A stretch of 64,000 nt of DNA from the NCBI GenBank assembly GCA_964522525.1, contig CAZFWG010000009.1, positions 1-64,000 of the forward strand, written 5' to 3'. The translations under genes and the position numbers were made by a program. Positions 42,884 through 52,435 of the stretch are shown in pieces (position 1 is the stretch's first letter; each line of letters starts with the position of its first letter). This stretch comes from CAYUYV01 sp964522525 (GTDB lineage: Bacteria; Pseudomonadota; Alphaproteobacteria; JAJFIK01). Below the pieces are notes generated by a model that was given only the letters and a program-made list of their open reading frames with translations, did not search any database and had not been told where the DNA came from.

Positions 42884-45800
42884 ATGAGCAAAACTGACTC
42901 CAAATCCCGAGGTGGGGCGAAACGAGGCGGCCTCCTCTCATCATTCTTCGCCAGCGGCCGCGTCGCCGAGAGCGAGGAGGATCATGGGCCCGACGCTCAA
43001 CCCGTCGACGGCGTCGACCACGAGACCCCGTTTGAGACGGTGGACGTGCGGGACGATGCACGGCGGGGACCCCATGTGGATCACGCCGAGGCGGAGGGCG
43101 AGGGGGAAGGAGCGGAGGCGCATCAACCGCGCGCCCGCGCCCTCAATGGAGCCCACAAGCGCGGCGGCAAGCAGCGTCGCGACGGCGCCCGGGAGGCCGA
43201 GGAGGTCGCGAAAAAGCCGAAGAACCAGAGCCGGTCCGCAAAGTCCCGCCGCGATACCGCCCCAGAGGTTGAAGCGGAGGCTGAAAGCGAGCCCGTTTCG
43301 GCCGAGGTCCAAGGGCCGGGCGACGCCGCACCCCAGGAAGGGGACGGGGAGCGCGGCGTTGTCGTGTCCGGTTCGGGCGGCACGCCCCAGCTCGCCGAGG
43401 AAGAGGTGTATACGACGGGCTTTTCCGATGTCGCCAATGCCAGGCTTTGGCGGCGCACTCGGGAGGCGCGCAAGCGCGACAAGGAACGCCCGCGCGGTTT
43501 CCGCAACGTCTTCACGCCGACCCGCCCCAAACGTCAGCCCCAGGAATTCATCGGCCGGCGGGCCCTGATCGGCTCCGTGATCGAGGCGATCGAAGAAGAA
43601 TGCGCGCATGTCATCATGTGCGCCGAGACAGGGCTCGGCAAGACGTCCCTTGCCAATGTGGTCGCGGAATTCGCCAAGGAATCCGGCTATCTCGTGGTGC
43701 GGATCACGGGCACGGAAGATTTGAGCTTCAGCCGCTTCATCCGTACCTTGTTTGAAGAGCTGTTCCACCAGATCGACGAGACCCCGGCCGGCCGGGTTTT
43801 GATGGAGTCCCTGGGCGTCCAGGACATGAACGAACTGCTCCAGGACAACGCCATGGACCTCGTGAGCGAGTTCCTGGGCGAGGAAAACCTGGACATCACC
43901 CGGGTCATTCGCGCGCTTGACCGGCTTTCGGACAATCAGGCGATCGCGATCATCGACGACTACGACCAGATCAAGAGCCGGGAACTCAAGACCCGGCTGA
44001 CCCAGGTCATGAAGGCCCTGTCCGACCAGGGCGGCTGGCTTTCCTTCTTCGTTCTTGGCCGGGGCGAGAGCCCGAGCGATCTGCTCCAGGATGATGTGGA
44101 AAGCCTGCCCAACGCGGTCGGTCTTTACGCGGATCCCCTGGCGCTCCATGAGATCGAGGAAGTGATTCATGAGGGCGGCCAGAAGATCGGCATCCAATTC
44201 AATCAGGACACGGTCCAGGCCATCGCCCGCCTGTCCCAGGGCGTGCCCAATGTGGTTCAATGGCTGAGTTTCCTCTCGGTCCGTCGCACCGTCCGCCGGG
44301 ACGGGGTGGTGGTGGAGATCGAGGATCTGGCCAATATCGTCAGTGACGCGGTCACCAAGATCGATGCCCGCTTGCGCAACCTTTATGACGAGGCCTGCCG
44401 GTATTCGAAGGGCAACAGCAACGCGGATCTTCTCTATCTGGCGGTCCGCGCGCCCTGTACGCCGAGCGGACTGTTCTCCGCCGCGACCATGCATGTGCTC
44501 TCGCGTCAGATCATCGGGCGCAAATGGAAGGAATCCGAGATCCACACGGCGCTCCTGCCCTTGTGCGGCAAGGGGCCGAAATCCATCCTGCGCAAACTCG
44601 ATACGAGCGAAGGGACGTTCTACCGCTTTGCCCACCCGACCATGCGGGCGGTGGTCATGCTTAAGAAGATCGTCCGTATCCCGCTTCTGAGTGACATGCG
44701 TACCAGGGAAGTGGACGCGGCCTATCTGCCTTCGCCCCAGGATGCGGCGGCGGCGAGCGCGGCGGCCTCCTTGAGTCACGCGACCCACGCGCCGGCCCAG
44801 GGATCCGCCGAGACGCCCCAGGATGCCATGGTCGTCGATATGGACGCGGGCTCCGCTCCCCTGGAGCCCGGCGAAGACGCGCATCTGGAGCCGGGCGAGG
44901 ATCAAACCGGCCATGAGGCGGTAGCCGAAAATGGTATAGGGGCGGGTGAAGTCCTCGACGTCGAGGTGATTGCCGTCCCCGAAGAGGTGCATGAAGAAGC
45001 TTCGGCTACAGACGAGACCGTGCCGGAAGAGGTGCACGTGCTTGATGCCCAAGCCCTCGATTCTGATGAGCTGGAAGCCGATGACGGGGTCGTGCCCCCC
45101 GTCGCCGACGAACAGGAAGCCATCGCTGCAGACACGGAAGAAGAGCCGGAAGATCGGGATGCAGCACCGGTTGGTATGGATTCAGAGCCGACCGCGGAAC
45201 AGGCCGTGGAACAGGACCGGGGTGTCGGCCAGGACGACGAAGAAGACCGGGACGACGGGGTCGAAGGCATGTCCGACGTCGCCGTCGCGGCCGCCGCCAT
45301 GGATATCCAGGCCTGGGATGACAACGAGCTCGATGACCTGGCCGATGCAGTCAGCGGTGATCTGGACATGGTCGAGATTTTGGAGGCGGGCGAGGTCGAT
45401 TCCGCACCAGACGAAATCGTCGTCGAGGCCGGAGACATCGAGGAGATCCCGGCGGAGCGGGACGAGCTGGCCGCTGATGACACCGCCCCCGAGCAGACCG
45501 ATCAGCCCGACGAGGCCGTGCTCCAAGCGCCGTCTACGGAGCGTTTCAGAGTTCGGGCACGCCGGAAGGATCGTCCCCACCAAGAGGCGCCAGATCCAGA
45601 CACTGAAGAACCGGAGACTGCCACCCCGGACACCGCGGAAGACGACACCTATGAAGACCTGATGGTGATCGATCCCCTGATCGGAACCGATGCGGTGACG
45701 GCAACGTCTGCGCTGGTCGACGATATGGATGCAGCGGACCCCGGGGAGAGCCTTGTTGAGGAAACCGACGAGGCGCCCGTTGTCGAACAGGACGGGCAGG

Positions 45801-46372
45801 CTGAGGACGAAACCGCCGTGCTGCATGATGACGAGGAGGGTGCGGCGGAGCCCGTGCTCGAGGAGGTGTCCGAGCCGGAAGCGACCGCGCTTGCCGAAAC
45901 GGCGCTCGATCCGGAGGCGGCGGATGACACGGCCGTTGGTGACGTGGCAGAGCCGGACACCGACGCTCACGATCCGGTCCTCGCGCTGGCCGAGGTGGAA
46001 GATCTGGAAGAAGTGGAAGATAAAGACGGCCCGCGGGCGGCGGCGGAAGAACCGGACGCCGCCGATGATCGCTCCGAACCGGCCTCGTTGGAACGCGAGG
46101 ACCGTCACGGGGATCTGACCTCGTCAGAACTGGCCTCGTCAGAAGAAGACGTGGCGGTGGAGGCGGACGCAGATCAAGCCGCCGAAGAGAGCGTGCAGGA
46201 CGAAGAGGCCCAAGCGCCGTCAACGGATGAAACCGGAGAGGCCATCGAGGCGGATTCAGACGGCGATGACGAACCGGACGTTTTCGAAGACCGGCTGGCG
46301 GGTTTCACCGGCAGTCTCGATGAAGACGATGAGTTCATCGGGGACGAGACGGAGACCCTGCGCCGCCGGTGA
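42884..46372 (+). CDS. Large AAA/STAND-like ATPase with long acidic C-terminal tail
   Basis: A 1162-residue protein. Residues 1-~210 are charged and low-complexity. A P-loop ATPase domain follows (~215-480): FIGRRALIGSVIEA lead-in, Walker A ETGLGKTS (~247-254) and Walker B AIAIIDDYDQ (~350-359). This is an Orc1/Cdc6- or AAA_16-like arrangement. A helical and possibly winged-helix region comes next (~490-600, with RFAHPTMRAVVMLKKIVRIP). From ~612 to the end there are about 550 residues dominated by Glu, Asp, Ala and Val. No membrane helix or signal peptide is present. The function is unknown. Its position, between a glycosyltransferase and sugar-nucleotide genes, suggests a role in exopolysaccharide control. 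Confidence 0.65.
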   Translation: MSKTDSKSRGGAKRGGLLSSFFASGRVAESEEDHGPDAQPVDGVDHETPFETVDVRDDARRGPHVDHAEAEGEGEGAEAHQPRARALNGAHKRGGKQRRDGAREAEEVAKKPKNQSRSAKSRRDTAPEVEAEAESEPVSAEVQGPGDAAPQEGDGERGVVVSGSGGTPQLAEEEVYTTGFSDVANARLWRRTREARKRDKERPRGFRNVFTPTRPKRQPQEFIGRRALIGSVIEAIEEECAHVIMCAETGLGKTSLANVVAEFAKESGYLVVRITGTEDLSFSRFIRTLFEELFHQIDETPAGRVLMESLGVQDMNELLQDNAMDLVSEFLGEENLDITRVIRALDRLSDNQAIAIIDDYDQIKSRELKTRLTQVMKALSDQGGWLSFFVLGRGESPSDLLQDDVESLPNAVGLYADPLALHEIEEVIHEGGQKIGIQFNQDTVQAIARLSQGVPNVVQWLSFLSVRRTVRRDGVVVEIEDLANIVSDAVTKIDARLRNLYDEACRYSKGNSNADLLYLAVRAPCTPSGLFSAATMHVLSRQIIGRKWKESEIHTALLPLCGKGPKSILRKLDTSEGTFYRFAHPTMRAVVMLKKIVRIPLLSDMRTREVDAAYLPSPQDAAAASAAASLSHATHAPAQGSAETPQDAMVVDMDAGSAPLEPGEDAHLEPGEDQTGHEAVAENGIGAGEVLDVEVIAVPEEVHEEASATDETVPEEVHVLDAQALDSDELEADDGVVPPVADEQEAIAADTEEEPEDRDAAPVGMDSEPTAEQAVEQDRGVGQDDEEDRDDGVEGMSDVAVAAAAMDIQAWDDNELDDLADAVSGDLDMVEILEAGEVDSAPDEIVVEAGDIEEIPAERDELAADDTAPEQTDQPDEAVLQAPSTERFRVRARRKDRPHQEAPDPDTEEPETATPDTAEDDTYEDLMVIDPLIGTDAVTATSALVDDMDAADPGESLVEETDEAPVVEQDGQAEDETAVLHDDEEGAAEPVLEEVSEPEATALAETALDPEAADDTAVGDVAEPDTDAHDPVLALAEVEDLEEVEDKDGPRAAAEEPDAADDRSEPASLEREDRHGDLTSSELASSEEDVAVEADADQAAEESVQDEEAQAPSTDETGEAIEADSDGDDEPDVFEDRLAGFTGSLDEDDEFIGDETETLRRR

Positions 46373-46415
46373 TGGACGGCACGGCTTAGGCGCTTCGACG
46401 ACATTAGAACTCATG

Positions 46416-46448
46416 AAAAAAGCCGGCGCGGGATGCGCCGGCTTTTGT
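46416..46448. terminator. Bidirectional rho-independent terminator
   Basis: AAAAGCCGGCGC pairs with GCGCCGGCTTTT (12 bp, 5-nt loop) between the converging ATPase and LuxR-type genes. T-runs result on both strands. Confidence 0.9.
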
Positions 46449-46473
46449 CTTGAGGGGAGACGCCGGTGAAGCG

Positions 46474-47154
46474 TTATTCCGCCGCGAGCGAGGTCATGGG
46501 CGAAAGCCCGTGATTGACGGCCCAGATGGCGGCTTGCGTGCGGTTGTTCACTTTGATTTTCCGCAGCAGGCTTTTCATGTGCACCTTCACGGTTGCCTCC
46601 GTGATGGTCAGCCGATTGGCGATCATCTTGTTGGAATTGCCGGCCACCAGACAGGAAAGGATCTGGGTTTCCCGATCCGACAGGCCCGCGCCGCCGAGCG
46701 CCGGTGTGCCGGTCGAGGCCATGTCAGCAAGGCCATTGTTGACGAGCATGCCGGCCAGTTTCGTGGGCAGCACGGTTTCGCCAAGACGGGCGAGCTCGAC
46801 CGAATAGAGCAGGGCATCGACCGAAATGCTCTTCAGCAGGAAGCCTTTCGCGCCCGCGCTCAAGGCGGCGGAGAGCATGCGCGGGCACAGCGTGTCGCTC
46901 AGGACCACGATGACCGCCGTCGGCAGCAGAGCCCGCACATGACGCAGCTCATCAGCCAGTTGTTCCGCGTCTTGCGGGGGATCCATCAGCACGACTTCGC
47001 CCCGGCTCAGCGCGCCGAGATCGCCCCGCGCCGCGAGCGCATCGCTGTCGGCGGCCTCGCCGAGAACGACAAAGCGGTTGATGGGAAGGAGATTGGCCAA
47101 ACCTTGCAAGAACAAGCGGTTGCGGCCCAGGAGAATGACCTGTGTTTCTGTCAT
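46474..47154 (-). CDS. NarL/LuxR-type response-regulator-like transcription factor with degenerate receiver
   Basis: A 226-residue protein. The C-terminal LuxR-type helix-turn-helix is clear (LSDRETQILSCLVAG, NKMIANRLTITEATVKVHM). The N-terminal receiver-like domain keeps Asp58 (VVLMDPP) and a KSIS segment, but begins VILLGRNRLFLQGL, so the acidic pair that binds Mg2+ is replaced by Gly-Arg. Phosphorylation control is therefore doubtful. No histidine kinase is adjacent. It sits between the ATPase gene (convergent) and the CDP-sugar cassette (divergent, 473 bp) and probably regulates exopolysaccharide genes. ATG 47154 fits best; longer starts add unconserved sequence. Confidence 0.82.
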   Translation of the reverse strand: MTETQVILLGRNRLFLQGLANLLPINRFVVLGEAADSDALAARGDLGALSRGEVVLMDPPQDAEQLADELRHVRALLPTAVIVVLSDTLCPRMLSAALSAGAKGFLLKSISVDALLYSVELARLGETVLPTKLAGMLVNNGLADMASTGTPALGGAGLSDRETQILSCLVAGNSNKMIANRLTITEATVKVHMKSLLRKIKVNNRTQAAIWAVNHGLSPMTSLAAE

Positions 47155-47627
47155 GGTGGCACCGAGCCCTCTTTTGAAGAAATCCATGACCCCGGGTTTG
47201 CAAATTCCGGTCCAATTGGGATTTCCCCTTCCGGGGCGGTGCGCGCGAATGGGCCTCATTCAAGGAAAAGAGGGCCATTGGCCGGCGAATCCGAGGGGGT
47301 TTGGTTGACGACCGGGCTGTTTTTGGCGTCTTCAGGGGAGTCAAGAAGCGCCCAGACCGCTTTCGAGTGTCCCGTTTAGGGATAGGGCCCGCGCAGAGGC
47401 TCGCCATTTCGTCTGGAAATGCTGTTTCTGGTCGTTCGCTCTCTTTTCTCCACTTGGCTCCTGTGCATATAGTGCGCGCGCGAAAGGGCAGGCCATATCG
47501 CAATCGCGGGGCGTGCGATGCGGCGGGGGCCTATTCCTTGAATGGAGGGGTTGCGCTTTTCGCATCTCACATGGCGCGTCTCGTTCGGGGACGCCGCTGC
47601 CACAACTCACTTCTCGGGTGCGCGATC
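47155..47627. other. Divergent promoter region, LuxR-type gene / CDP-sugar cassette
   Basis: A 473-bp spacer with mixed composition. A TGTGCATATAGT string at about 47462-47473 could be an extended -10 for the rightward cassette, but I found no matching -35. No gene is supported despite open frames through much of it. Confidence 0.4.
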
Positions 47628-48413
47628 ATGGAACATATCAGGGTTGGTATTCTGGCCGGGGGCCTTGGCAGTCGCTTGGCGGAAGAGACCGAGAGTAAGC
47701 CGAAGCCCATGGTGGAAATCGGCGGCAAGCCGATGCTTTGGCACATCATGAAGATCTACCGCCGCTTTTTCGACGCGGAGTTCTACGTCGCGCTCGGCTA
47801 CAAGGGCGAATATGTCAAGAAATGGATGGTCGATTACTGCAATCTGACCACCAACCTGACGGTCGACTTCAAGACCAAGCAGGTGACGCGGCATTCCAAC
47901 CTGGATGAGGACATCGACTGGCGGGTCCATTTGATCGACACGGGCCAGGACACCAATACCGGCGGCCGGATCAAGCGCCTTGGTGACTATCTGGGTGACA
48001 AGACGGCGATGGTGACCTGGGGCGATGGCGTTGCCGACATTGATATTCGGGACCTCCTGGCCTTTCACCGTGCCCACGGCAAGCTTGCGACCCTGACGGC
48101 GGTTCGGCCCGCCGCGCGGTTCGGCCATTTGCGCTTCAACGGCGATCACATCACGGAATTCTCCGAAAAGCCTCAGACGGCGGAAGGCTGGATCAATGGC
48201 GCCTTCTTCGTCTTCGAACCGGGCGTGTACGACTATATTGACGGCGACGCCATCCAGTTCGAGAAGGAGCCCCTCGAACGTCTGGCGGCGGACGGCCAAC
48301 TCATGGCCTATCGTCACGAAAGTTTCTGGCAGTGCATGGACACCATCCGTGACAAGAAACGCCTCGAGGAAATCTGGGACCGGGGCCAGGTGCCTTGGCT
48401 GGGGGGAGAGTAA
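47628..48413 (+). CDS. rfbF: Glucose-1-phosphate cytidylyltransferase-like nucleotidyltransferase (RfbF)
   Basis: A 261-residue sugar-nucleotide pyrophosphorylase making CDP-glucose from glucose-1-phosphate and CTP. The start gives VGILAGGLGSRLAEETESKP, the catalytic nucleotide-binding loop; GKPMLWHIMKIY, TWGDGVADID (metal site) and FWQCMDTIRDK are as in RfbF. ATG 47628 has no clear Shine-Dalgarno, but nothing upstream is conserved. First gene of a cassette with an SDR and two methyltransferases. CDP-glucose is the usual precursor of 3,6-dideoxy and branched sugars. Confidence 0.88.
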   Translation: MEHIRVGILAGGLGSRLAEETESKPKPMVEIGGKPMLWHIMKIYRRFFDAEFYVALGYKGEYVKKWMVDYCNLTTNLTVDFKTKQVTRHSNLDEDIDWRVHLIDTGQDTNTGGRIKRLGDYLGDKTAMVTWGDGVADIDIRDLLAFHRAHGKLATLTAVRPAARFGHLRFNGDHITEFSEKPQTAEGWINGAFFVFEPGVYDYIDGDAIQFEKEPLERLAADGQLMAYRHESFWQCMDTIRDKKRLEEIWDRGQVPWLGGE

Positions 48414-48418
48414 GATCC

Positions 48419-49462
48419 ATGCGTGTGCTTTTGACGGGCCACCTCGGCTATATCGGTACGGTCATGACGCCGCTGCTTCTGGAGCGGGGTCATGATGTCG
48501 TGGGTCTCGACAGCCATTTGTTCGAGCGCTGCACCTTCGGACCCGGTTTCCGCGAAATCGAAACCATCCTGAGCGACGTGCGCGATGTCCAGCCGGAGAT
48601 GTTCCAGGATTTCGACGCCGTGCTGCACTTGGCGGGTCTGTCCAATGACCCGATGGGGGATTTGAATCCGCAGCTGACGGATGACATCAACCACAAGGCC
48701 AGCGTCCGCATTGCCGAACTCGCGAAGGCGGCGGGCGTGAAACGCTTCATCTTCTCCTCGTCCTGCTCCAATTACGGCGCGGGCGGCCAGGATTTCCTGG
48801 ACGAGACCTCGGAATTCAATCCGGTGACGCCCTATGGCCAATCGAAGGTCGACACCGAGATCAATGTGGCGAAGCTCGCGGATGATGAGTTCACGCCGGT
48901 CTTCATGCGCTCGGCCACGGCTTATGGCTATTCACCGCGGATCCGCTTCGATCTGGTGGCCAACAATCTGACGGCCTGGGCCTTCACCACCGGCAAGATC
49001 ATGATGAAGAGCGACGGCACGCCCTGGCGGCCGATCGTTCATATCGAGGACATCTCCCGCGCCTTTATCGCGGCCCTCGAAGCGCCCCGCGAAGCGGTTC
49101 ACAAAGAGGCGTTCAATGTCGGGCGCACGGACGAGAACTACCGCATCCGCGAGATCGCGACCATGGTCGGCGAAGTGGTGCCCGATTGCGCCATCAGCTT
49201 TGCCGACAATGCGGGCCCTGACAAACGCAACTATCGGGTCAATTGCGACAAGATCCGCCGCGTTCTGCCCGCCTTCGAACCCCATTGGACGGTGCGCAAG
49301 GGGATCGAGCAGCTTTATGAAATGTACAAAGAAATCGGCCTCAAGCTCGAGGAATTCGAGGGGGACCGGTTCCAGCGCCTTGCTCACCTGCGCCATCTGA
49401 TGGGCGAGGGCATTCTGGACGAGGGCCTGCGCCATACGCCCGCCGCTGGTCGGGGCGCCTGA
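48419..49462 (+). CDS. Extended SDR sugar-nucleotide epimerase/dehydratase
   Basis: A 347-residue extended SDR. NAD-binding TGHLGYIGTVM (~6-16), LHLAGLSNDP, FSSSCSNYG and catalytic YGQSK (~140-144), then RSATAYGYSPR and a VHIEDISRAF segment. It is not like RfbG/DdhB CDP-glucose 4,6-dehydratase, whose opening differs, but resembles SDRs that accompany RfbF and C-methyltransferases in polysaccharide clusters. The reaction is unassigned: 4-epimerase, reductase or dehydratase. RBS GGGGGGAGAG overlaps the end of rfbF, so the two are coupled. Confidence 0.8.
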   Translation: MRVLLTGHLGYIGTVMTPLLLERGHDVVGLDSHLFERCTFGPGFREIETILSDVRDVQPEMFQDFDAVLHLAGLSNDPMGDLNPQLTDDINHKASVRIAELAKAAGVKRFIFSSSCSNYGAGGQDFLDETSEFNPVTPYGQSKVDTEINVAKLADDEFTPVFMRSATAYGYSPRIRFDLVANNLTAWAFTTGKIMMKSDGTPWRPIVHIEDISRAFIAALEAPREAVHKEAFNVGRTDENYRIREIATMVGEVVPDCAISFADNAGPDKRNYRVNCDKIRRVLPAFEPHWTVRKGIEQLYEMYKEIGLKLEEFEGDRFQRLAHLRHLMGEGILDEGLRHTPAAGRGA

Positions 49463-49546
49463 GGGCACCGCACCAATCGGCTCATGACAGATGACAAGGC
49501 CGCTGCCCCTGGCGGCGGCCAACAACCTCTGAATAGGACGTAAGAG

Positions 49547-50776
49547 ATGCGAGGCAACATTACCGCTTGCCGTTCCTGCGGCAGCACCAAGCTCAAAGTG
49601 TTTCTGGATCTGGGTGATATGCCCCTTGCCGATCGTCTGCTCACACCGGCCCAGTTGACCGAGGCGGAGCCGACTTTTCCCCTGGAGACCGTTTTTTGCG
49701 AAGACTGCGGTCTCGTACAGATTACCGAGACAGTGGATCCGGAAATTCTGTTTGCGTCGGATTACCCCTATTTTTCCTCCTTCTCGGACCATCTGCTCAA
49801 GCACTCCCGCGACAATGTCCTGAACCTGATCGAAAAGCGTGGCCTGGATCACAATTCCTTCGTGGTCGAGATCGCCAGCAATGACGGCTATCTCCTCAAG
49901 AACTATGTGGAGAAGGGCATTCCCGTTCTGGGGATCGATCCAGCGGAAGGACCGGTCAAGGCGGCCCGGGAGCAGGGCGTCAATTCCATGCTCGCCTTTT
50001 TCGGCAAGGATCTGGCCCAGGAACTGGCGGCCCAGGGCAAGAAGGCCGATGTGATCCACGGCAATAATGTCCTGGCCCATGTGGCGGACACGAACGGTAT
50101 TGTCGCGGGCATCGCCGCCATGCTCAAGGATGACGGCGTCACCTCCATCGAGGTGCCGTATGTCCGTCATCTGATCGACAAGAACGAGTTCGACACCATC
50201 TATCATGAGCATTTGTGCTATTTCTCCGTGACGGCGCTCGACAATCTCTTCCTGCGCCACGGTCTCTACATCAACGATGTCGTGGAACTGGATATCCATG
50301 GCGGCTCCCTGCGGGTGCATGCGCAGAAATTCGAGGACCGCAAGGAAGGCTTCCTCAAGCTGTTCGAGGCGGAAAAGGAAGCGGGCGTCGACACCTTTGA
50401 CTACTATCGCGACTTCGGCGATCGGGTGCTCCTGACCCGCGACAAGCTCCACACCCTCCTGAACGACCTCAAGGGCAAGGGGCATCGCATCGCCGGTTAC
50501 GGGGCCGCCGCAAAGGGCGCGACACTGATCAATTATGTGGGCATCGGCGTCGACACGGTCGAATATGTCTGTGACCGGAACCACCATAAACAGGGCCGGT
50601 TCATGCCGGGGCGGCATATTCCCATCACCAAGCCGGAACGGCTGATGGAAGACAAGCCCGACTATGTCCTGCTGCTGCCGTGGAATTTCGCGGACGAGAT
50701 CCTTTCCCAGCAGCAGGCTTTCCGTGACCAGGGGGGACAGTTCATCATCCCGATTCCAGAACCAAAAGTCGTCTGA
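49547..50776 (+). CDS. C-methyltransferase (TylC3/NovU-like) for a deoxysugar
   Basis: A 409-residue protein with the three-part C-methyltransferase layout. An N-terminal zinc-binding domain (CRSCGS at 8-13 and FCEDCGL at ~50-56), a SAM-binding domain (VVEIASNDGYLL at ~105-116, then HGNNVLAHV and YHEHLCYFS) and a C-terminal domain with GYGAAAKGATLINY and VEYVCDRNHHKQG. This enzyme class methylates C-3 of NDP-4-keto-6-deoxysugars. Third gene of the cassette, 84 bp after the SDR. Confidence 0.87.
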   Translation: MRGNITACRSCGSTKLKVFLDLGDMPLADRLLTPAQLTEAEPTFPLETVFCEDCGLVQITETVDPEILFASDYPYFSSFSDHLLKHSRDNVLNLIEKRGLDHNSFVVEIASNDGYLLKNYVEKGIPVLGIDPAEGPVKAAREQGVNSMLAFFGKDLAQELAAQGKKADVIHGNNVLAHVADTNGIVAGIAAMLKDDGVTSIEVPYVRHLIDKNEFDTIYHEHLCYFSVTALDNLFLRHGLYINDVVELDIHGGSLRVHAQKFEDRKEGFLKLFEAEKEAGVDTFDYYRDFGDRVLLTRDKLHTLLNDLKGKGHRIAGYGAAAKGATLINYVGIGVDTVEYVCDRNHHKQGRFMPGRHIPITKPERLMEDKPDYVLLLPWNFADEILSQQQAFRDQGGQFIIPIPEPKVV

Positions 50777-50877
50777 CAAGGACGCGCACGGCGAAGCGGC
50801 AAGCAGAAACCATAAGGATGTGGCGGGGCGGCCGAAGCGATCGCTCCCCGTGGGACATGAAAAGGGGATTTGAGACC

Positions 50878-52140
50878 ATGAACGAGATGGCAACGGGTCA
50901 AGAGCAGAAATTTGCCGGACACGGAGAAACTTGTCCGGCCTGCGGTTCGCCGAGACTACGCAGTTTCTACAAGAAGGTTGGCATCCCGGTGAACAGCTGC
51001 ATCCTGATGCGCACGCCGGAGGAGGCCGTCGGCTATCCCAAGGGCGATATCGACCTGACCTTCTGTGACAATTGCGGTTTCATCTACAATCGCGCGTTCA
51101 ACGAAAATCACATCCAGTACTCGGAGCGATACGAAGAAACCCAGGGTTTTTCCGGGACCTTCAACAAGTTCCACCAGAAACTCGCCCAGGACATCATCGA
51201 TCGTCACAATCTTCAGGGTAAGGAAGTGATCGAGATCGGTTGTGGCAAGGGTGAGTTCCTGGCCATGCTGTGCGAGATGGGCAGCAACAAGGGGACAGGG
51301 TTCGATCCGTCCTACGTCGCCGACCGGAGCCTCGCGGCCAAGACCGAGGACGCGCAATATGTCGTCGATTTCTATTCGGAGAAATATTCCGATCGGGATG
51401 CCGATTTCATCTGCTGCAAGATGACGCTTGAGCATATTCCGGAAGTGGAGCGTTTCATTTCGACGGTGCGGCGCGCCGCCGGTCAGCGGACGGAAACGGT
51501 CGTGTTCTTCCAGATCCCGGAAGTCACGCTCATCCTGGAGGAACGCGGTTTCTGGGACGTCTATTACGAGCACTGCTCCTATTTCACCAAGGGGCTCACC
51601 GGTTCGCTCGCCACTTTGTTCCGCCGTTGCGGTTTCGATGTGAAGGATGTCTGGGTGGACTATGGCGATCAGTATCTGATGATCGAAGCCCTGCCGGCCG
51701 AGGGGCCCCAGCCCGATCCGGAAGGGGTCGCCGAGAATGTCGCCGCCCTGAGCAAGCTTGTTGACGAATTCACCACCGACGTGACCCGCAACATCGCGGA
51801 TTGGCGGGCGAGCATGGCCGAATGGTCACGGAGCGGAAAGCGGGTCGTGTTGTGGGGATCCGGGTCCAAGGCTGTCTCATTCTTGACCACCGTGGGGATC
51901 AAGGATGAGTTGCAATATGTCGTGGACATCAACCCCAACCGCCACGACTTCTACATGCCGGGCACGGGCCATAAGATCGTGTCCCCGGATTTCCTGGCCG
52001 AATACAAGCCCGATGTGGTGGTGATCATGAACCCGGTCTACCGGGAAGAAATCACGGCCTCTTGCCGGGAGCGGGGCATTGATCCGGAAATCCGGACGGT
52101 TCTTGAGCCCCTCGCGCCGGGCTTGGCCCCTCAGGTCTAG
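50878..52140 (+). CDS. Second class I SAM methyltransferase with zinc-binding N-domain
   Basis: A 420-residue protein related in plan to its neighbour: N-terminal CPACGS and FCDNCGF zinc-binding pairs, SAM motif VIEIGCGKGEFL, YYEHCSYFTKG matching YHEHLCYFS, and a C-terminal VVLWGSGSKAVSF ... VVDINPNRHDFYMPGTG. It is a diverged paralogue, not a recent copy. ATG 50878 is preferred; ATG 50857 is possible. Two such enzymes in one cassette suggest either two methylated positions or a non-methylating role, such as dehydration or transfer, for one of them. Confidence 0.82.
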   Translation: MNEMATGQEQKFAGHGETCPACGSPRLRSFYKKVGIPVNSCILMRTPEEAVGYPKGDIDLTFCDNCGFIYNRAFNENHIQYSERYEETQGFSGTFNKFHQKLAQDIIDRHNLQGKEVIEIGCGKGEFLAMLCEMGSNKGTGFDPSYVADRSLAAKTEDAQYVVDFYSEKYSDRDADFICCKMTLEHIPEVERFISTVRRAAGQRTETVVFFQIPEVTLILEERGFWDVYYEHCSYFTKGLTGSLATLFRRCGFDVKDVWVDYGDQYLMIEALPAEGPQPDPEGVAENVAALSKLVDEFTTDVTRNIADWRASMAEWSRSGKRVVLWGSGSKAVSFLTTVGIKDELQYVVDINPNRHDFYMPGTGHKIVSPDFLAEYKPDVVVIMNPVYREEITASCRERGIDPEIRTVLEPLAPGLAPQV

Positions 52141-52435
52141 CTCCTTTGCGGGCGGAGGATCGGGTCCGCCTTACCGTGGATCCGTCTTCGTTCTAACGCC
52201 CCTGCGCCCCTTGCAAATTCCCGTGACGTGGCCATGCTGTGAGTGGCAGGCACGGCCGGACTACGCGCGAAAGCCGAGGCCGTGACCCGCCAATCATGTG
52301 GCCCCCGGTCACCCGTATGGCTCGGCTCGGATCTTGCGGTTAAGACGGTGTCAAACGGCGTCCCCGCCGGGGGATATCGGCTCCCATGCATCATGCGCGC
52401 GGGAGCGGGCCGGAGTTCAGGGGTAGAGTATCAGG

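Noticed and set aside
42941..45052. Minus-strand open frame of 703 codons opposite the AAA ATPase
   Set aside because: The plus-strand frame has Walker A and B motifs and an RBS-proximal start; the antisense frame has neither.
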